Source of the DNA: Planctomycetota bacterium
GTDB taxonomy: Bacteria; Planctomycetota; PUPC01; DSUN01
Assembly: GCA_016872875.1 (NCBI GenBank)
Contig: VGYW01000079.1
Coordinates: 1 to 24,961, forward strand
Reading direction: 5' to 3'
Length of the DNA: 24,961 nucleotides
Position numbers and translations under genes: made by a program. The notes under the pieces are model-generated. The model did not search any database and had not been told where the DNA came from. It saw nothing but the letters and a program-made list of their open reading frames with translations. Below, one piece after another: positions 1 through 7,939 of this stretch (positions are counted from its first letter, which is position 1; every line of letters starts with the position of its first letter).

Positions 1-22
1 GCGCGGCCATTTTCCTGTTGGG

Positions 23-85
23 GTGCCGGCGGCCCGAAAGCGGAAAATCCTGGGGGTTCGGGGGCAAAGCCCCCGACGCACCGGC
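23..85 (+). repeat. Dispersed palindromic repeat, copy A
   Basis: This roughly 60-bp element starts GTGCCGGCGG, continues AAAGCGGAAAATCCTGGGGG, and ends in a hairpin with stem CGGGGGC/GCCCCCG and loop AAA (59-75). The same order of blocks recurs at 7041-7100 in direct orientation and at 6855-6922 inverted. Short open frames across it, encoding a KRKILG-type peptide, are by-products of the repeat and not genes. Function unknown; the hairpin could terminate transcription, or the element could be a small non-autonomous mobile sequence. Confidence 0.7.
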
Positions 86-192
86 CGCAGGCACACCCAC
101 GATCTCAAGGACTTGGGACGCTGTCAACCCGTTTGGGCGTGTTCGCAGAACCACTTTCCGCAACGGAAACTGCGTGGGACACCAGCGCTCCC

Positions 193-221
193 TTGCGGGC
201 AGGGCGGCGTTGTGATAGGAT
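193..221 (+). promoter_or_regulatory. Possible promoter of the 282-1196 gene
   Basis: TTGCGG (193-198) and TAGGAT (216-221) are separated by 17 bp and lie about 60 bp upstream of the GTG start at 282. The match to the sigma-70 consensus is partial, so this is a weak call. Confidence 0.3.
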
Positions 222-281
222 GCCGCGCGTGGCGCGGGCTACCACCGTGGGCAAGCAGTCCGACAGAAAGCGAGGTGTGCC

Positions 282-1196
282 GTGGGACAGGAAGCAGCAG
301 GGCTGACCCCCCAGGACCTTGCGGCGGCCAGGGACGCCGCCGACCGCTTCGCCCAGGCCATCATGCAGGGCGACGAGGCGGCCGCGCGGGCACTGCTCAC
401 CGGCGACGTGGAAGGGTGGAACTTCAACTCCGCGCGTGAGGCGGCGGCGAGCTACGAGCTCGGCGAGCCCGTGGCCGAGGGGTCGCAGGCCATCGTGGAG
501 GCGACGCTCCGCGGGCCGGCGCCGCCCGACGGCGGCGAGGCGCCCTCCCAGGCTCTGCCCATCGTCCTGACCCAGGTGGAGGGGGAGTGGAAGGTTGACT
601 TCAACGCCAGCATCACCCGGATGCTCGGCGGGGTGAACCTCGAGGAGGCGATGACGCAACTGGTGGAGGGCATGGGCGAGGCGATGAAGGGCGTGGGCGA
701 GGCGATGGCCCAGGGGATGGAGGCCGTGGCCGAAAGCCTGGGAGCGCCCGAGCTCCCCGAAGGCGAGGCACCGGGCTTCCGCGAGGCGCTCCAGCGCGTC
801 CGCTACGAGGCGCTCCCCCAGGAAGCCGACACGATGGCAGAGGCCCTGGGCAGATACCTCGACGTCGTGGTGGCCTGGCAGTCGTTCCGCGGCAGCGCCG
901 AGGCCACGGACCGCATCCACCCGCTCGTCCTCGGGCAGCTCAGCGAGGCCATTCGCCTGGTGGCCCAGGGGCCTGAGGGGCAGGAGAAGCTCCAGGGCGC
1001 GCTCGACAAGGTCGTCATCCGCCACGTCGGCGCGCCGGGCGAACGCCTCTGCGTGCTCGACGGCGGACAGCTCGAGCTCGCCGTGTCCCTGCTCGATGCC
1101 CCCGGCGGCGAGGAGACCGCGGGCTTCTACACCGCCGACGAGATCGCCGAGGTCCTCAGGAAAGCTATCATGCCTGAGGATGAGAGCGGCTCTTGA
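282..1196 (+). CDS. Protein of unknown function, 304 aa
   Basis: I do not recognise this protein. The GTG start at 282 is preceded by a purine-rich GAAAGCGAGG, so it is a reasonable start. There is no signal peptide or membrane segment. Residues 10-115 (helical start, then alternating strands ending in a VEGEWKVDF-like turn) resemble in outline the small cone-shaped folds of the NTF2/SnoaL or DUF4878 type, which often hold a ligand or are structural; this is an impression, not a match. Residues 120-155 form an amphipathic Ala/Gly/Met-rich helix with repeated GEAM blocks. The rest is mixed helix and strand with no catalytic motif that I can see. The gene stands alone, followed by a repeat element at 1246-1410. 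Codon use agrees with the neighbouring genes, so it is likely a real resident gene. Confidence 0.75.
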   Translation: MGQEAAGLTPQDLAAARDAADRFAQAIMQGDEAAARALLTGDVEGWNFNSAREAAASYELGEPVAEGSQAIVEATLRGPAPPDGGEAPSQALPIVLTQVEGEWKVDFNASITRMLGGVNLEEAMTQLVEGMGEAMKGVGEAMAQGMEAVAESLGAPELPEGEAPGFREALQRVRYEALPQEADTMAEALGRYLDVVVAWQSFRGSAEATDRIHPLVLGQLSEAIRLVAQGPEGQEKLQGALDKVVIRHVGAPGERLCVLDGGQLELAVSLLDAPGGEETAGFYTADEIAEVLRKAIMPEDESGS

Positions 1197-1245
1197 CCTG
1201 CGCGAAAGAAACGTGCGCCGTGTAGCCCCCGACCGGGGGCGACCG

Positions 1246-1410
1246 AGCCGTAGCCCAGGGCGACCGCAGGGAGCCCTGGGTAGGCCGCCCCCACACGTGG
1301 GAGCCCCCGAACGGGGGCGATTCAGGTGGCCATGAATCGCCCCTTTCAGGGCTCACGCACGGGGTGGCGCCGCTCCCCAGGGCTCCCTGCGGTCGCCCTG
1401 GGCTACGGCT
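1246..1410. repeat. Composite inverted-repeat element (BIME/MITE-like), copy 1
   Basis: Two perfect 35-bp inverted arms (1246-1280 and 1376-1410) enclose about 95 bp. Each arm is itself nearly palindromic, built on CCCAGGGC...GCCCTGGG. The enclosed part has further hairpins, such as GAGCCCCCGAACGGGGGCGA. A second copy with the same plan lies at 20852-21009. The element fills most of the 301-bp gap between the 304-aa gene and the carboxypeptidase gene; I see no other gene in that gap. It resembles paired REP sequences or a miniature transposable element. No transposase is nearby. Confidence 0.8.
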
Positions 1411-1497
1411 GGGTCGCCCACTTCGTGGGCTGCCGGACCGGTGCCGCGCCAGCCCCACGATCGCACGTGGCCATCGCGGAGGCCCATAGGAGGCGCG

Positions 1498-2652
1498 GTG
1501 AGAGTCACCAGCTCCTTCGAGTGCGGGAACGGCAAGAACATCGCCGAGCTGGCCCCCGGCCACTGGCGCCTCGACGAGGCGGGCGAGAAGGCGCCCTACT
1601 GCAAGTACTTCTGCGTGAAGCTGGAGGCTGACGGGGATGAGGGGCCTGTCAGGCTGGACATCTATCCCGACCCCGCTCTCGGCGCGGAGGGGCGCGAGGG
1701 GATGCTCGGCCACTATCCCGCGCCGCTCTGGTTCTGCGAGGGGGACTTCGCCCACTGGGTGCCCGTGAGCCATCGCTGGCCGGGCGTGGAGAGTTACGGC
1801 CCAGAATGCCTCTCCACCCAAGCCGCGGTGCCGGCGGGCGGCGCGCTCTACGTCGCCAGCAACGTCGTCCTGCCCCACTCGCGGCTCGTGGCCTGGGCGG
1901 AGGGGCTTCGCGGCCGCGGCGCGGCGGTGGACTCCCTCGGCCGCAGCTTCGAGGGGCGCGAGATTCCCCGCGTCCACCTGCCCGCCACGGGCGCCGGCGC
2001 GCTCCCGCTCTTCGTCCTCTCCGGCCAGCACCCCTCCGAGCACTGCGGGCCGCTGGCCGCCTGCGGCATCGCCGAGTTCCTCCTCTCCGACCACCCCGAG
2101 GCACGGGCCATCCGCCAGCGCTGCGACGTGTGGCTCGTCCCGATGATCAACGTTGACGGCAACGCGCGCGGCCGCAACGGCTGGACGGCGCAGGACATCA
2201 ACCCCTGCACCGACTTCGCCGGGGCGAGCGAGGGAGCCTCGCCGAAGGCGGTGGAGGACAAGCTCCTGTGGGGCTGGCTGGCGGGCGAGCTTCGCCCCGA
2301 CCTCTACCTGGAGTTCCACGGCTACCTCGGCACGCGCAGCTTCGCCGAGCGCCCGTGCGACGGCTGCTACGTGCTCGAACGCCCGGAGGAGGCCTACGCC
2401 TCCGCCGAGCGCCGCGAGCTCTACGAGGCGCTCCGCGACACGCTGTTCTGGGACACCGCCGGCCTCACGGCACGCGCGCGCCCCGGCGCCCTCAGCCCCG
2501 ACATGCTCCCCTGGCACCTCGCGCGCGCCTGTGGCACCCTCGTGCCCTTCTACGAGATCAACCACGCCTTCTGTAGCGTGCAGGGCGCGAAGCGCAAGGG
2601 CGCCGACGTCTTCCGCGCACTCCTGCGCACCCGTCTCGCCTCCATGCCGTAA
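1498..2652 (+). CDS. M14-family zinc carboxypeptidase-like protein
   Basis: The predicted product is a cytoplasmic metallopeptidase of the M14 (carboxypeptidase A/AGBL-like) fold, which removes C-terminal or side-chain-linked residues from peptides using one zinc ion. The zinc ligands are visible as H178 and E181 in GQHPSEH and H274 in LEFHGY; E353 in YEINHA fits the catalytic base, with spacing usual for the family. The first 150 residues are a strand-rich domain preceding the peptidase, as in cytosolic carboxypeptidases. No signal peptide is present. I chose the GTG at 1498 because AGGAGG (1488-1493) precedes it; the open frame extends 19 codons further upstream. It ends 12 bp before the secreted glycosidase-like gene, with a shared AGAGGAG leader, so the two are probably co-transcribed. 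The substrate is unknown. Confidence 0.8.
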   Translation: MRVTSSFECGNGKNIAELAPGHWRLDEAGEKAPYCKYFCVKLEADGDEGPVRLDIYPDPALGAEGREGMLGHYPAPLWFCEGDFAHWVPVSHRWPGVESYGPECLSTQAAVPAGGALYVASNVVLPHSRLVAWAEGLRGRGAAVDSLGRSFEGREIPRVHLPATGAGALPLFVLSGQHPSEHCGPLAACGIAEFLLSDHPEARAIRQRCDVWLVPMINVDGNARGRNGWTAQDINPCTDFAGASEGASPKAVEDKLLWGWLAGELRPDLYLEFHGYLGTRSFAERPCDGCYVLERPEEAYASAERRELYEALRDTLFWDTAGLTARARPGALSPDMLPWHLARACGTLVPFYEINHAFCSVQGAKRKGADVFRALLRTRLASMP

Positions 2653-2664
2653 GAGGAGCCGTGA

Positions 2665-5532
2665 ATGACCCGCTTCGCGTGGCGCTGTCTTCCCGCACTC
2701 GCAGCCGGCCTCGCCGCTGCGTCCGCCGCCGAGCGGAACGCCGTGCGGGTGCTGTACGACTTCGAGGACCTGGCCGACCTCAAGGAGCTTCAGGGCGCCG
2801 CCACAAACATGGCGCTCGACGTGGTGCAGGACAACGGGGTGACGGGCGGGAAGAACTGCTGCCGCGTCGTGGGCAAGCAGGGAGCCGACTACTGCACGTT
2901 CGAAATCCGCTCCGACAAGATCAAGGGCTGGGCCGACTTCGATTACTTCGCAATGGACGTCTATTCCGAACGCGAGGAGAAGGTGCGAATCGTGCTCGAG
3001 CTCTGGGACGCGGCCTCGACCAACTATGCGACCCGCTGCACGTTCGAGGACAACACGGCGCACGTGGGCCGCAACACGATGCTCTGGAAGATCAACCGCG
3101 CGAAACGCAACAACAAGGAGGGCCGCGAGTGGGACGAGCTCGAGCCGAAAGACAAGATCGCCATGAACGGCCTGAAGATGGTCAAAATCTTCTTCACGCC
3201 GTTCAAGGAGGGCGGGAACACGACGCTGTGGGTGGACCGCCTCCGGCTGATGCAGGAGGACGCGGTGGGGGGCAAGATCAAGGTGGCGCTCCCCCCGGGC
3301 GCCAAGGCGTTCGACTTCGGCCCGGCGGGCCTGGCCACGCCCGGCTTCACCCACGTGCCCGCCAAGGCGGCCTGGAACAAGGAGGCCGGCTGCGGCCTCG
3401 CCGGCGACGGCCTCCAGGAGGTGGGCTCCGCCTGGCCCGACCCCCTCACCGGCGGCGCCATCGTCGGCAGCGGACTCGTCACCTTCAACGTCGCGCTGCC
3501 CGATGGCGAGTACTGCGTCTGGCTCAGCGCGGGAAAGAGCCTTGACCCCGCCACCCGCACGCAGCCCTTCCTCCTCCAGGTCGGCGACAAGGTGCTGTGC
3601 AGCGAGCAACTGGGCGACGAGGAGTTCTTCGGCGAGAAGGGCGTCTTCCGCCACCTGCGCACCCAGTATTCCGAGCGGCCGAACGCCCTGTGGCTTGATT
3701 ACGTGGAGCCGGCCTGCCCGGGCGTGACGCTGAAGGCCAAGTCGAGCGAGGGGCGTTTGTGCGTCCGCATCTCGAATCATCGCCTCGCTGCGCTCGTCGT
3801 CATGCCCGCCGCCGAGGAGGCCGCCTTCACGAAGCTCGCCGACGAGCTTCGCCAGAAGCGAATCGAGCTCTTCTACGGCCAGCTCTACTTCGACCCGCAG
3901 AAGAAGCCTGCGAAGCAGCCTGGCGACGGCGCCTATGCGCTCTGGGCGCCCGGCTTCCTCAAGACCATCCGCCCCTGGAGCGGCCCGTCAGAGGAGGAGA
4001 GAAAGACAAGCTCCCTCGACCTCAAGGCCACCATCGGCCAGCGCCTGGTCGTTCGCGTGGCCGTCACGCCCTTCGAGGACCTCGGCACTGGCGACATCGC
4101 GCTCTCCGACCTCAAAGGCCCGGGCACGATCCCCGCCTCCGCCTGCCGGCTCTACTACCAGAACTACCGCGTGGCGGGCAGCGGCGTGGGCGAAATGGCT
4201 CTCCTGCCCTGGACCCGCATCCGCTTCGAGCCGGGCATCACCTGGGCCTATTGGCTCTGGCTCAAGGTGCCCGACGACGCAAAGCCGGGCGACTACCAGG
4301 GCACCCTCACCTTCACGCCCGAAAAGGGCGGGGCCAAGGTGCTCCCCGTCAAGCTCACGGTCTACCCCTTCCGCCTCGAGGACACCTTGCCCGTGAGCTA
4401 CGGGATGTACTACGGCCTCTGGGATTTCCCCCAGGGCGTTGACCGCCGCAAGATGGCGAAGGAGCAGTTCGCCTTCATGCGCGAGATCGGCTTCACCGCC
4501 TGCTACGCCGGCTCGGGCAACGTCACGGGCCTCGTGGGCGCGAACAAGGTCTCCGTGGCCTTCGACCCGATGCTGTGGGAGGTGGCGAAAGAGGTCGGCA
4601 TGGGCCGCCACGAGGACCAGCGCATGATGGGCAACACCCTCGGCATGGCCCGCAGCATCGCCCGCAAGCTCGGCCTCAGCCCAGCCGTTGACCAGAACCC
4701 AGGCATCGAGTTCACCAAGCCCGAGCTCAAGGGCTACTACCAGGACGCCATCCGCCAGTACGAGGCGTTCGCCAAGAAGATGGGCCTGCCGCTGGCGGTC
4801 GAGGTCGTGGACGAACCGCGCGAGATGCCCAACCCCTGGAACCGCAACCTGGAGCAGACCTGCCGCTACGCCGACTGGATTCACGAGGCCAGCGGACTCA
4901 AGACCTTCGTTACCCCGATGGGCGACACACAGAGCGGCAAGGACTACACGCCCCTCGCCGAGCACGTAGACATCGTCTCCGTCCACGCCTTCGAGGGCTC
5001 GAAGCGGATGATTGCGGCCACGCGCAAGCTGGGGAAGACCCTCTGGTTCTACAACACGGGCATGGACCGCTTCTCGTGGGGCTACTACAACTGGCGGATG
5101 GCCTCGAAGGGGCGGTGGGAGTGGCACTGGTCGTGGGGCGGAGGCGGCGTCGAGGGCTATCCCTGTCCCGACGAATGGTACACCCCGTTCACTGGCAACG
5201 ACGGCGCCGCGCTGCGCGCCCCCTACTGGAAGTTCCCCGGCGGCTTCCTCTTCAAGAGCGACTACCTGAACGTCGCCCAGGGCATCAACGACTACGCGTA
5301 TCTCATCACCCTTGAAAAAGCCCTCGCCAAGGGCGGCGACGCCGCCGCTGCCGCCGATGCCCGCAAGTTCCTCGACGCCCTTCGTGCCGCCATTCCTGAG
5401 TTGCCGCACATCAAGGGCCTGGCCTCGCCCGAGGCTGGCGCCCTCGTCGGCGCCGGCATCGAAGCCCCCGCCGCCGCCCTCTGCGAGCCCTGGTCCGCAC
5501 GGATTGGGGAGTTCATTGCCAGACTGCGTTGA
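2665..5532 (+). CDS. Secreted GH123/DUF4091-like glycosidase with N-terminal carbohydrate-binding-like domains
   Basis: This 955-aa exported protein begins with a signal peptide (residues 1-21, ending ASAA). Residues 25-200 form a beta-sandwich that resembles the CIA30 or galactose-binding-like fold (it opens VLYDFEDLADL). Residues about 210-340 are a second strand-rich domain, also sandwich-like (KAFDFGPAG). The C-terminal half from about residue 540 resembles the GH123/DUF4091 catalytic region: VEVVDEP carries an adjacent Asp-Glu pair (D716, E717), as used by GH123 N-acetylgalactosaminidases in substrate-assisted catalysis. Near the end, the NDYAYLITLEKAL segment is typical of DUF4091 proteins. 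The likely role is extracellular or periplasmic breakdown of a hexosamine-containing glycan. Specificity cannot be read from sequence. The ATG at 2665 is 12 bp after the peptidase stop and is preceded by AGAGGAG. Confidence 0.75.
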   Translation: MTRFAWRCLPALAAGLAAASAAERNAVRVLYDFEDLADLKELQGAATNMALDVVQDNGVTGGKNCCRVVGKQGADYCTFEIRSDKIKGWADFDYFAMDVYSEREEKVRIVLELWDAASTNYATRCTFEDNTAHVGRNTMLWKINRAKRNNKEGREWDELEPKDKIAMNGLKMVKIFFTPFKEGGNTTLWVDRLRLMQEDAVGGKIKVALPPGAKAFDFGPAGLATPGFTHVPAKAAWNKEAGCGLAGDGLQEVGSAWPDPLTGGAIVGSGLVTFNVALPDGEYCVWLSAGKSLDPATRTQPFLLQVGDKVLCSEQLGDEEFFGEKGVFRHLRTQYSERPNALWLDYVEPACPGVTLKAKSSEGRLCVRISNHRLAALVVMPAAEEAAFTKLADELRQKRIELFYGQLYFDPQKKPAKQPGDGAYALWAPGFLKTIRPWSGPSEEERKTSSLDLKATIGQRLVVRVAVTPFEDLGTGDIALSDLKGPGTIPASACRLYYQNYRVAGSGVGEMALLPWTRIRFEPGITWAYWLWLKVPDDAKPGDYQGTLTFTPEKGGAKVLPVKLTVYPFRLEDTLPVSYGMYYGLWDFPQGVDRRKMAKEQFAFMREIGFTACYAGSGNVTGLVGANKVSVAFDPMLWEVAKEVGMGRHEDQRMMGNTLGMARSIARKLGLSPAVDQNPGIEFTKPELKGYYQDAIRQYEAFAKKMGLPLAVEVVDEPREMPNPWNRNLEQTCRYADWIHEASGLKTFVTPMGDTQSGKDYTPLAEHVDIVSVHAFEGSKRMIAATRKLGKTLWFYNTGMDRFSWGYYNWRMASKGRWEWHWSWGGGGVEGYPCPDEWYTPFTGNDGAALRAPYWKFPGGFLFKSDYLNVAQGINDYAYLITLEKALAKGGDAAAAADARKFLDALRAAIPELPHIKGLASPEAGALVGAGIEAPAAALCEPWSARIGEFIARLR

Positions 5533-5539
5533 GGACCGC

Positions 5540-5574
5540 GGGGAGGGAGCTTCTTGCAAGAAGGCTCCCTCCCC
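5540..5574. terminator. Hairpin between convergent genes
   Basis: An 11-bp perfect stem (GGGGAGGGAGC at 5540-5550 with GCTCCCTCCCC at 5564-5574) encloses a second short stem TTCTT/AAGAA. It lies just after the stop of the secreted protein gene and just before the end of the opposing gene at 5603. There is no long T-tract, so it may act as a bidirectional intrinsic or structure-only terminator. Confidence 0.6.
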
Positions 5575-5602
5575 GAACCCTCCCTCCAAGGGCTCCTGCG
5601 AT

Positions 5603-6733
5603 TTAGAGGGCGTACAGCCTGACGACCGCTCGGCCCTCGGTCGTATCGAACCCACAGACGTCCCACGGTTTGAGGGGGTTGTCCTCATAACGCCAGTTCT
5701 GGGTGCTCTTCCTACCCTGGTTCCAGATCACACCCGATGGCCAGCGCGCGGGAATCCGGCGATCAAAGAATACGGCTGCGCCAAAGACAGGGTGTCTCCA
5801 TTCCTTGGCTGCGCCCGCGAAACCATGGCGGGCGAAGTACGCAGCCCCTGACGGCCAGTCGCTGTCCCTCGGCCAGAAGCCATGCACGAGGCCCAACACT
5901 ACATCAGCGTCAGGGTTTCGGAGTTGCCTCTGTCTTAGCCCAAACACGTCGTAGCACACGCAGAGAAAATAGGTCCGGCCATCTAAGGGAAACGTGCGTG
6001 GCTTGCCGTGTTCCGGGGCGAGGTGGTCTTCTGCAATGCTGGCGCAGACCCGCTCCTCGTCCGTAGGGTGGAACTTCCTTCCCATGGCTTCCGTGCCCGA
6101 CCGGCTGATCGCAATCGCGATCTGGTCGCGCGACACCTGGGGTCTCGTTCCCATGCTACCGTCGAGGCCCACGCAAGCCACGAGTTTCCCGGGCCACTGA
6201 GCCAGGATCCGCGAGACTTCTGCCTCGACACGGCCGTATAGGCATTCGGCTGGCTCGCGCCCCGAGCTGAACCAGCCCCCCGGAAAGAGGACTACGCCGT
6301 CGCCATGCGTGCGCTGCGTAACCAGCTCACATGCACGCTCAAGAATGTCGAGCCGACCAGGTAAGTTGTCCGCGCTTTCAACGGCCCTGTACGACTTGCG
6401 CGTTTCCAGGAGAACGACTGCAATCCAATCGCCTGTCGCCTGAATCCTGCTCTCAGCCCGAGGGCAGGGAACGCGCTGCCCAATGGGTTCAGTCGTGAAG
6501 CCAAGCTTGGTGAGGAAGGCATTTGTTTCCTGGCCTCCGCTGAAATCCTGTGAGGCGAGTTCCTTACCCGTGGCGAAGCGGGAGGCCAACGAGACTACGA
6601 GCTTCGGCGGATAGGTCCTACCCCGGAATCGCAGGAGGAACTTGCGCGACTCGCGTGCCGGTGGGACCTCGCCCGCCTCAATCTGCGCGACAGCTGCCTC
6701 CACGTGCTCCCGACGGATCGCCTTGGGTATCAT
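5603..6733 (-). CDS. Fusion of ScoMcrA-like N-terminal domain and nitrilase-like domain
   Basis: Residues 1-82 match the small domain found at the N-terminus of some modification-dependent HNH restriction enzymes (ScoMcrA-type): RKFLLRFRGRTYPPKLVVSLA, then FSGGQETNAFLTKLGF. From about residue 100 the protein changes to a carbon-nitrogen hydrolase (nitrilase) pattern: VVLFPGGWF (147-155), GRKFHPT with K220, and LCVCYDVFG with C260, giving the Lys and Cys of the usual Glu-Lys-Cys triad. The first Glu is not where expected: FPE of classical members reads FPG. No HNH motif is present. The ATG at 6733 follows AAGGAGG by 5 bases. Codon use looks less GC-biased than in neighbours, suggesting transfer. 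It heads an accessory region with toxin-antitoxin genes. The role could be defence-linked; the reaction is unknown. The domain assignments come from memory of the families. Confidence 0.6.
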   Translation of the reverse strand: MIPKAIRREHVEAAVAQIEAGEVPPARESRKFLLRFRGRTYPPKLVVSLASRFATGKELASQDFSGGQETNAFLTKLGFTTEPIGQRVPCPRAESRIQATGDWIAVVLLETRKSYRAVESADNLPGRLDILERACELVTQRTHGDGVVLFPGGWFSSGREPAECLYGRVEAEVSRILAQWPGKLVACVGLDGSMGTRPQVSRDQIAIAISRSGTEAMGRKFHPTDEERVCASIAEDHLAPEHGKPRTFPLDGRTYFLCVCYDVFGLRQRQLRNPDADVVLGLVHGFWPRDSDWPSGAAYFARHGFAGAAKEWRHPVFGAAVFFDRRIPARWPSGVIWNQGRKSTQNWRYEDNPLKPWDVCGFDTTEGRAVVRLYAL

Positions 6734-6854
6734 CCTCGACCTCCTTCCCGATGCTCCAGGACCAGCCTCGTGCGTCCGGCTGCATCAGGCCTCAGCCCTC
6801 GTTGGCCTCATAGGGATCTTCCGGGTCCCTTGTGGGTGCCCGCAAGAGGTCGGG

Positions 6855-6922
6855 GCCGAAGCCCTGGGGGACCAGTCCCCCAGACCCCCTGGGATTTACC
6901 GCTTTGGGGCCACCGCCGGCAC
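6855..6922 (-). repeat. Dispersed palindromic repeat, copy C (inverted)
   Basis: Read on the minus strand this gives GTGCCGGCGG, then AAAGCGGTAAATCCCAGGGG, then a perfect 9-bp stem (CTGGGGGAC/GTCCCCCAG, 6864-6883). It is a diverged copy of the elements at 23-85 and 7041-7100. Confidence 0.65.
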
Positions 6923-7040
6923 GAGGAAACCAGGCGGCGCCCCGAAGAGCGCCGCCTGTGCCGTATGGCACTGCCGCGGCGCTCGGGGCGGTTCCCACCG
7001 GAGCCCTATCCTCCGCGGCAGCGGGCCGATTCTATCAGGT

Positions 7041-7100
7041 GTGCCGGTGGCTGTAAAGCGGAAAATCCTGGGGGCTTGGGGGCAAAGCCCCCAAGCCGGC
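7041..7100 (+). repeat. Dispersed palindromic repeat, copy B
   Basis: It starts GTGCCGGTGG, contains AAAGCGGAAAATCCTGGGGG and ends in a perfect 9-bp stem CTTGGGGGC/GCCCCCAAG with loop AAA (7075-7095). It is a close direct copy of 23-85. It lies about 30 bp beyond the 3' end of the toxin gene at 7133, where the hairpin might end that transcript. Confidence 0.7.
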
Positions 7101-7132
7101 AGTGCGTCCAACCGTGCCGCGCGTCAAAGGCG

Positions 7133-7546
7133 TCAAGTGAGCGACTGCCGCGATCGCAGGTACTCGGAAGGCCGGAGGATGAGGACGCCGCCAACGCGGC
7201 AGCCGAGAAAGGGACCGAAGTGGGTTCTGTCGTTCGTGATCAGGTGCGTTGCTTTGACATGGAACGCGGCCTGGAGGATGGGACGGTCTTTGGCAGGAAG
7301 CCGCTGTTCCTCTGGCAGTCCCGTTTGTTCGAGCGGCCCCGTGTGCAAGCGAAGTAGCCCGGCCAGCCGCTTGAGCTCTGGCACTTGGTCCGGGCGCTCC
7401 GCCGACAGGTTGGCAAGCGCTTCCCACACGGCATAGTCTGATGACCAGAGTTCGGTGTCCGGCAGTTCCCAGAGCCTTCTCAGGCCCGAGTCGGCCTTGT
7501 ATGCGGCCGCGAAGAGCACATTGGCGTCGAGAAAGAGCTGGTCCAA
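7133..7546 (-). CDS. VapC-like PIN-domain toxin, copy 1
   Basis: This 137-aa PIN-domain protein is a predicted Mg2+-dependent ribonuclease toxin. Acidic residues of the PIN active site are visible: D7 in LFLDANVLF, E42 in VWEALANL, D87 in AKDRPIL and D106 in LITNDRTHF. Members of this class usually cleave tRNA or rRNA and are held inactive by the antitoxin encoded just upstream. The start is TTG at 7546, three bases after the stop of the antitoxin gene, so translation is probably coupled and weak. The paralogue at 8379-8792 has about 70% identical residues by my count and the same TTG start and spacing. The RNA target cannot be inferred. Confidence 0.85.
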   Translation of the reverse strand: MDQLFLDANVLFAAAYKADSGLRRLWELPDTELWSSDYAVWEALANLSAERPDQVPELKRLAGLLRLHTGPLEQTGLPEEQRLPAKDRPILQAAFHVKATHLITNDRTHFGPFLGCRVGGVLILRPSEYLRSRQSLT

Positions 7547-7549
7547 ACC

Positions 7550-7849
7550 TTACTCCGCGCCGGGCTTGTCGTGCGGTATCGTAGTGGGGTCTAGGCCCAT
7601 GCGCCGCACTTCCTCAACAGCGCTCGCGTAGTCCGCTGCATCAACGGCGCCGTTGAGGAGGAATTCCGCGATGCGCTCGGGCGTGTAACGCTCATAGGGC
7701 ATGACCACCGCAGGGCGAAGGAGGATGCCGTCCTCCCGCTCCTCGGCTATCACGAATGAGCCTTCGCGTAAGCCGAAGCGCTTCCGCAACTTGCTGGGAA
7801 TCACTACGGTCCCACGCCGGCCCAACCGGGCAGTTTCCACTGCGGCCAT
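7550..7849 (-). CDS. AbrB/MazE-type antitoxin, copy 1
   Basis: This 99-aa protein has an N-terminal SpoVT-AbrB swapped-hairpin DNA-binding domain (residues 1-50: RRGTVVIPSKLRKRFGLREG) and a helical C-terminal tail (60-99) that probably wraps the partner toxin. It should neutralise the PIN toxin encoded 3 bp downstream and repress its own promoter. The ATG at 7849 follows CGGAGTAAC. It is about 84% identical to the antitoxin at 8796-9095; the first 47 residues differ at only two positions, whereas most differences lie in the tail. That is the pattern expected if the two pairs share operator recognition but have diverged in toxin pairing. Confidence 0.85.
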   Translation of the reverse strand: MAAVETARLGRRGTVVIPSKLRKRFGLREGSFVIAEEREDGILLRPAVVMPYERYTPERIAEFLLNGAVDAADYASAVEEVRRMGLDPTTIPHDKPGAE

Positions 7850-7895
7850 TGCCTGTTACTCCGTTTTTGTGTGTTTCCGACTATCTGATATATTG

Positions 7896-7924
7896 ATAAT
7901 ACCACATTCGCGCCCTTGGGTCAA
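7896..7924 (-). promoter_or_regulatory. Promoter of toxin-antitoxin operon 1
   Basis: On the minus strand, TTGACC (7924-7919) is followed after exactly 17 bp by TATTAT (7901-7896), an excellent sigma-70-type promoter about 47 bp upstream of the antitoxin ATG. The A+T-rich stretch just downstream (TATC and GATA half-sites around 7882-7899) is a plausible operator for the AbrB-type antitoxin. Confidence 0.8.
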
Positions 7925-7939
7925 GGGCTTCAGAGATCG

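Larger units (their letters stand above)
6734..7132. other. Gene-free stretch with two repeat copies
   Basis: I find no coding gene in these 399 bases. They hold two copies of the dispersed palindromic repeat in opposite orientation (6855-6922 and 7041-7100), so this interval can itself fold as a large inverted repeat of about 245 bp. The segment between the copies has no codon bias of its own. Confidence 0.6.

Noticed and set aside
1168..3780. 870-residue open frame on the minus strand
   Set aside because: It is antisense to the carboxypeptidase and glycosidase genes, crosses the repeat element, and consists of low-complexity Arg/Ala/Gly-rich sequence with no motif. Long antisense frames are expected at this GC content.
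3988..5688. 566-residue open frame on the minus strand
   Set aside because: It is antisense to the GH123-like gene, whose signal peptide and motifs are clear; no recognisable protein features.
6642..7436. 264-residue plus-strand frame over the repeats and the first PIN gene
   Set aside because: It is made of repeat sequence followed by antisense of the toxin gene.
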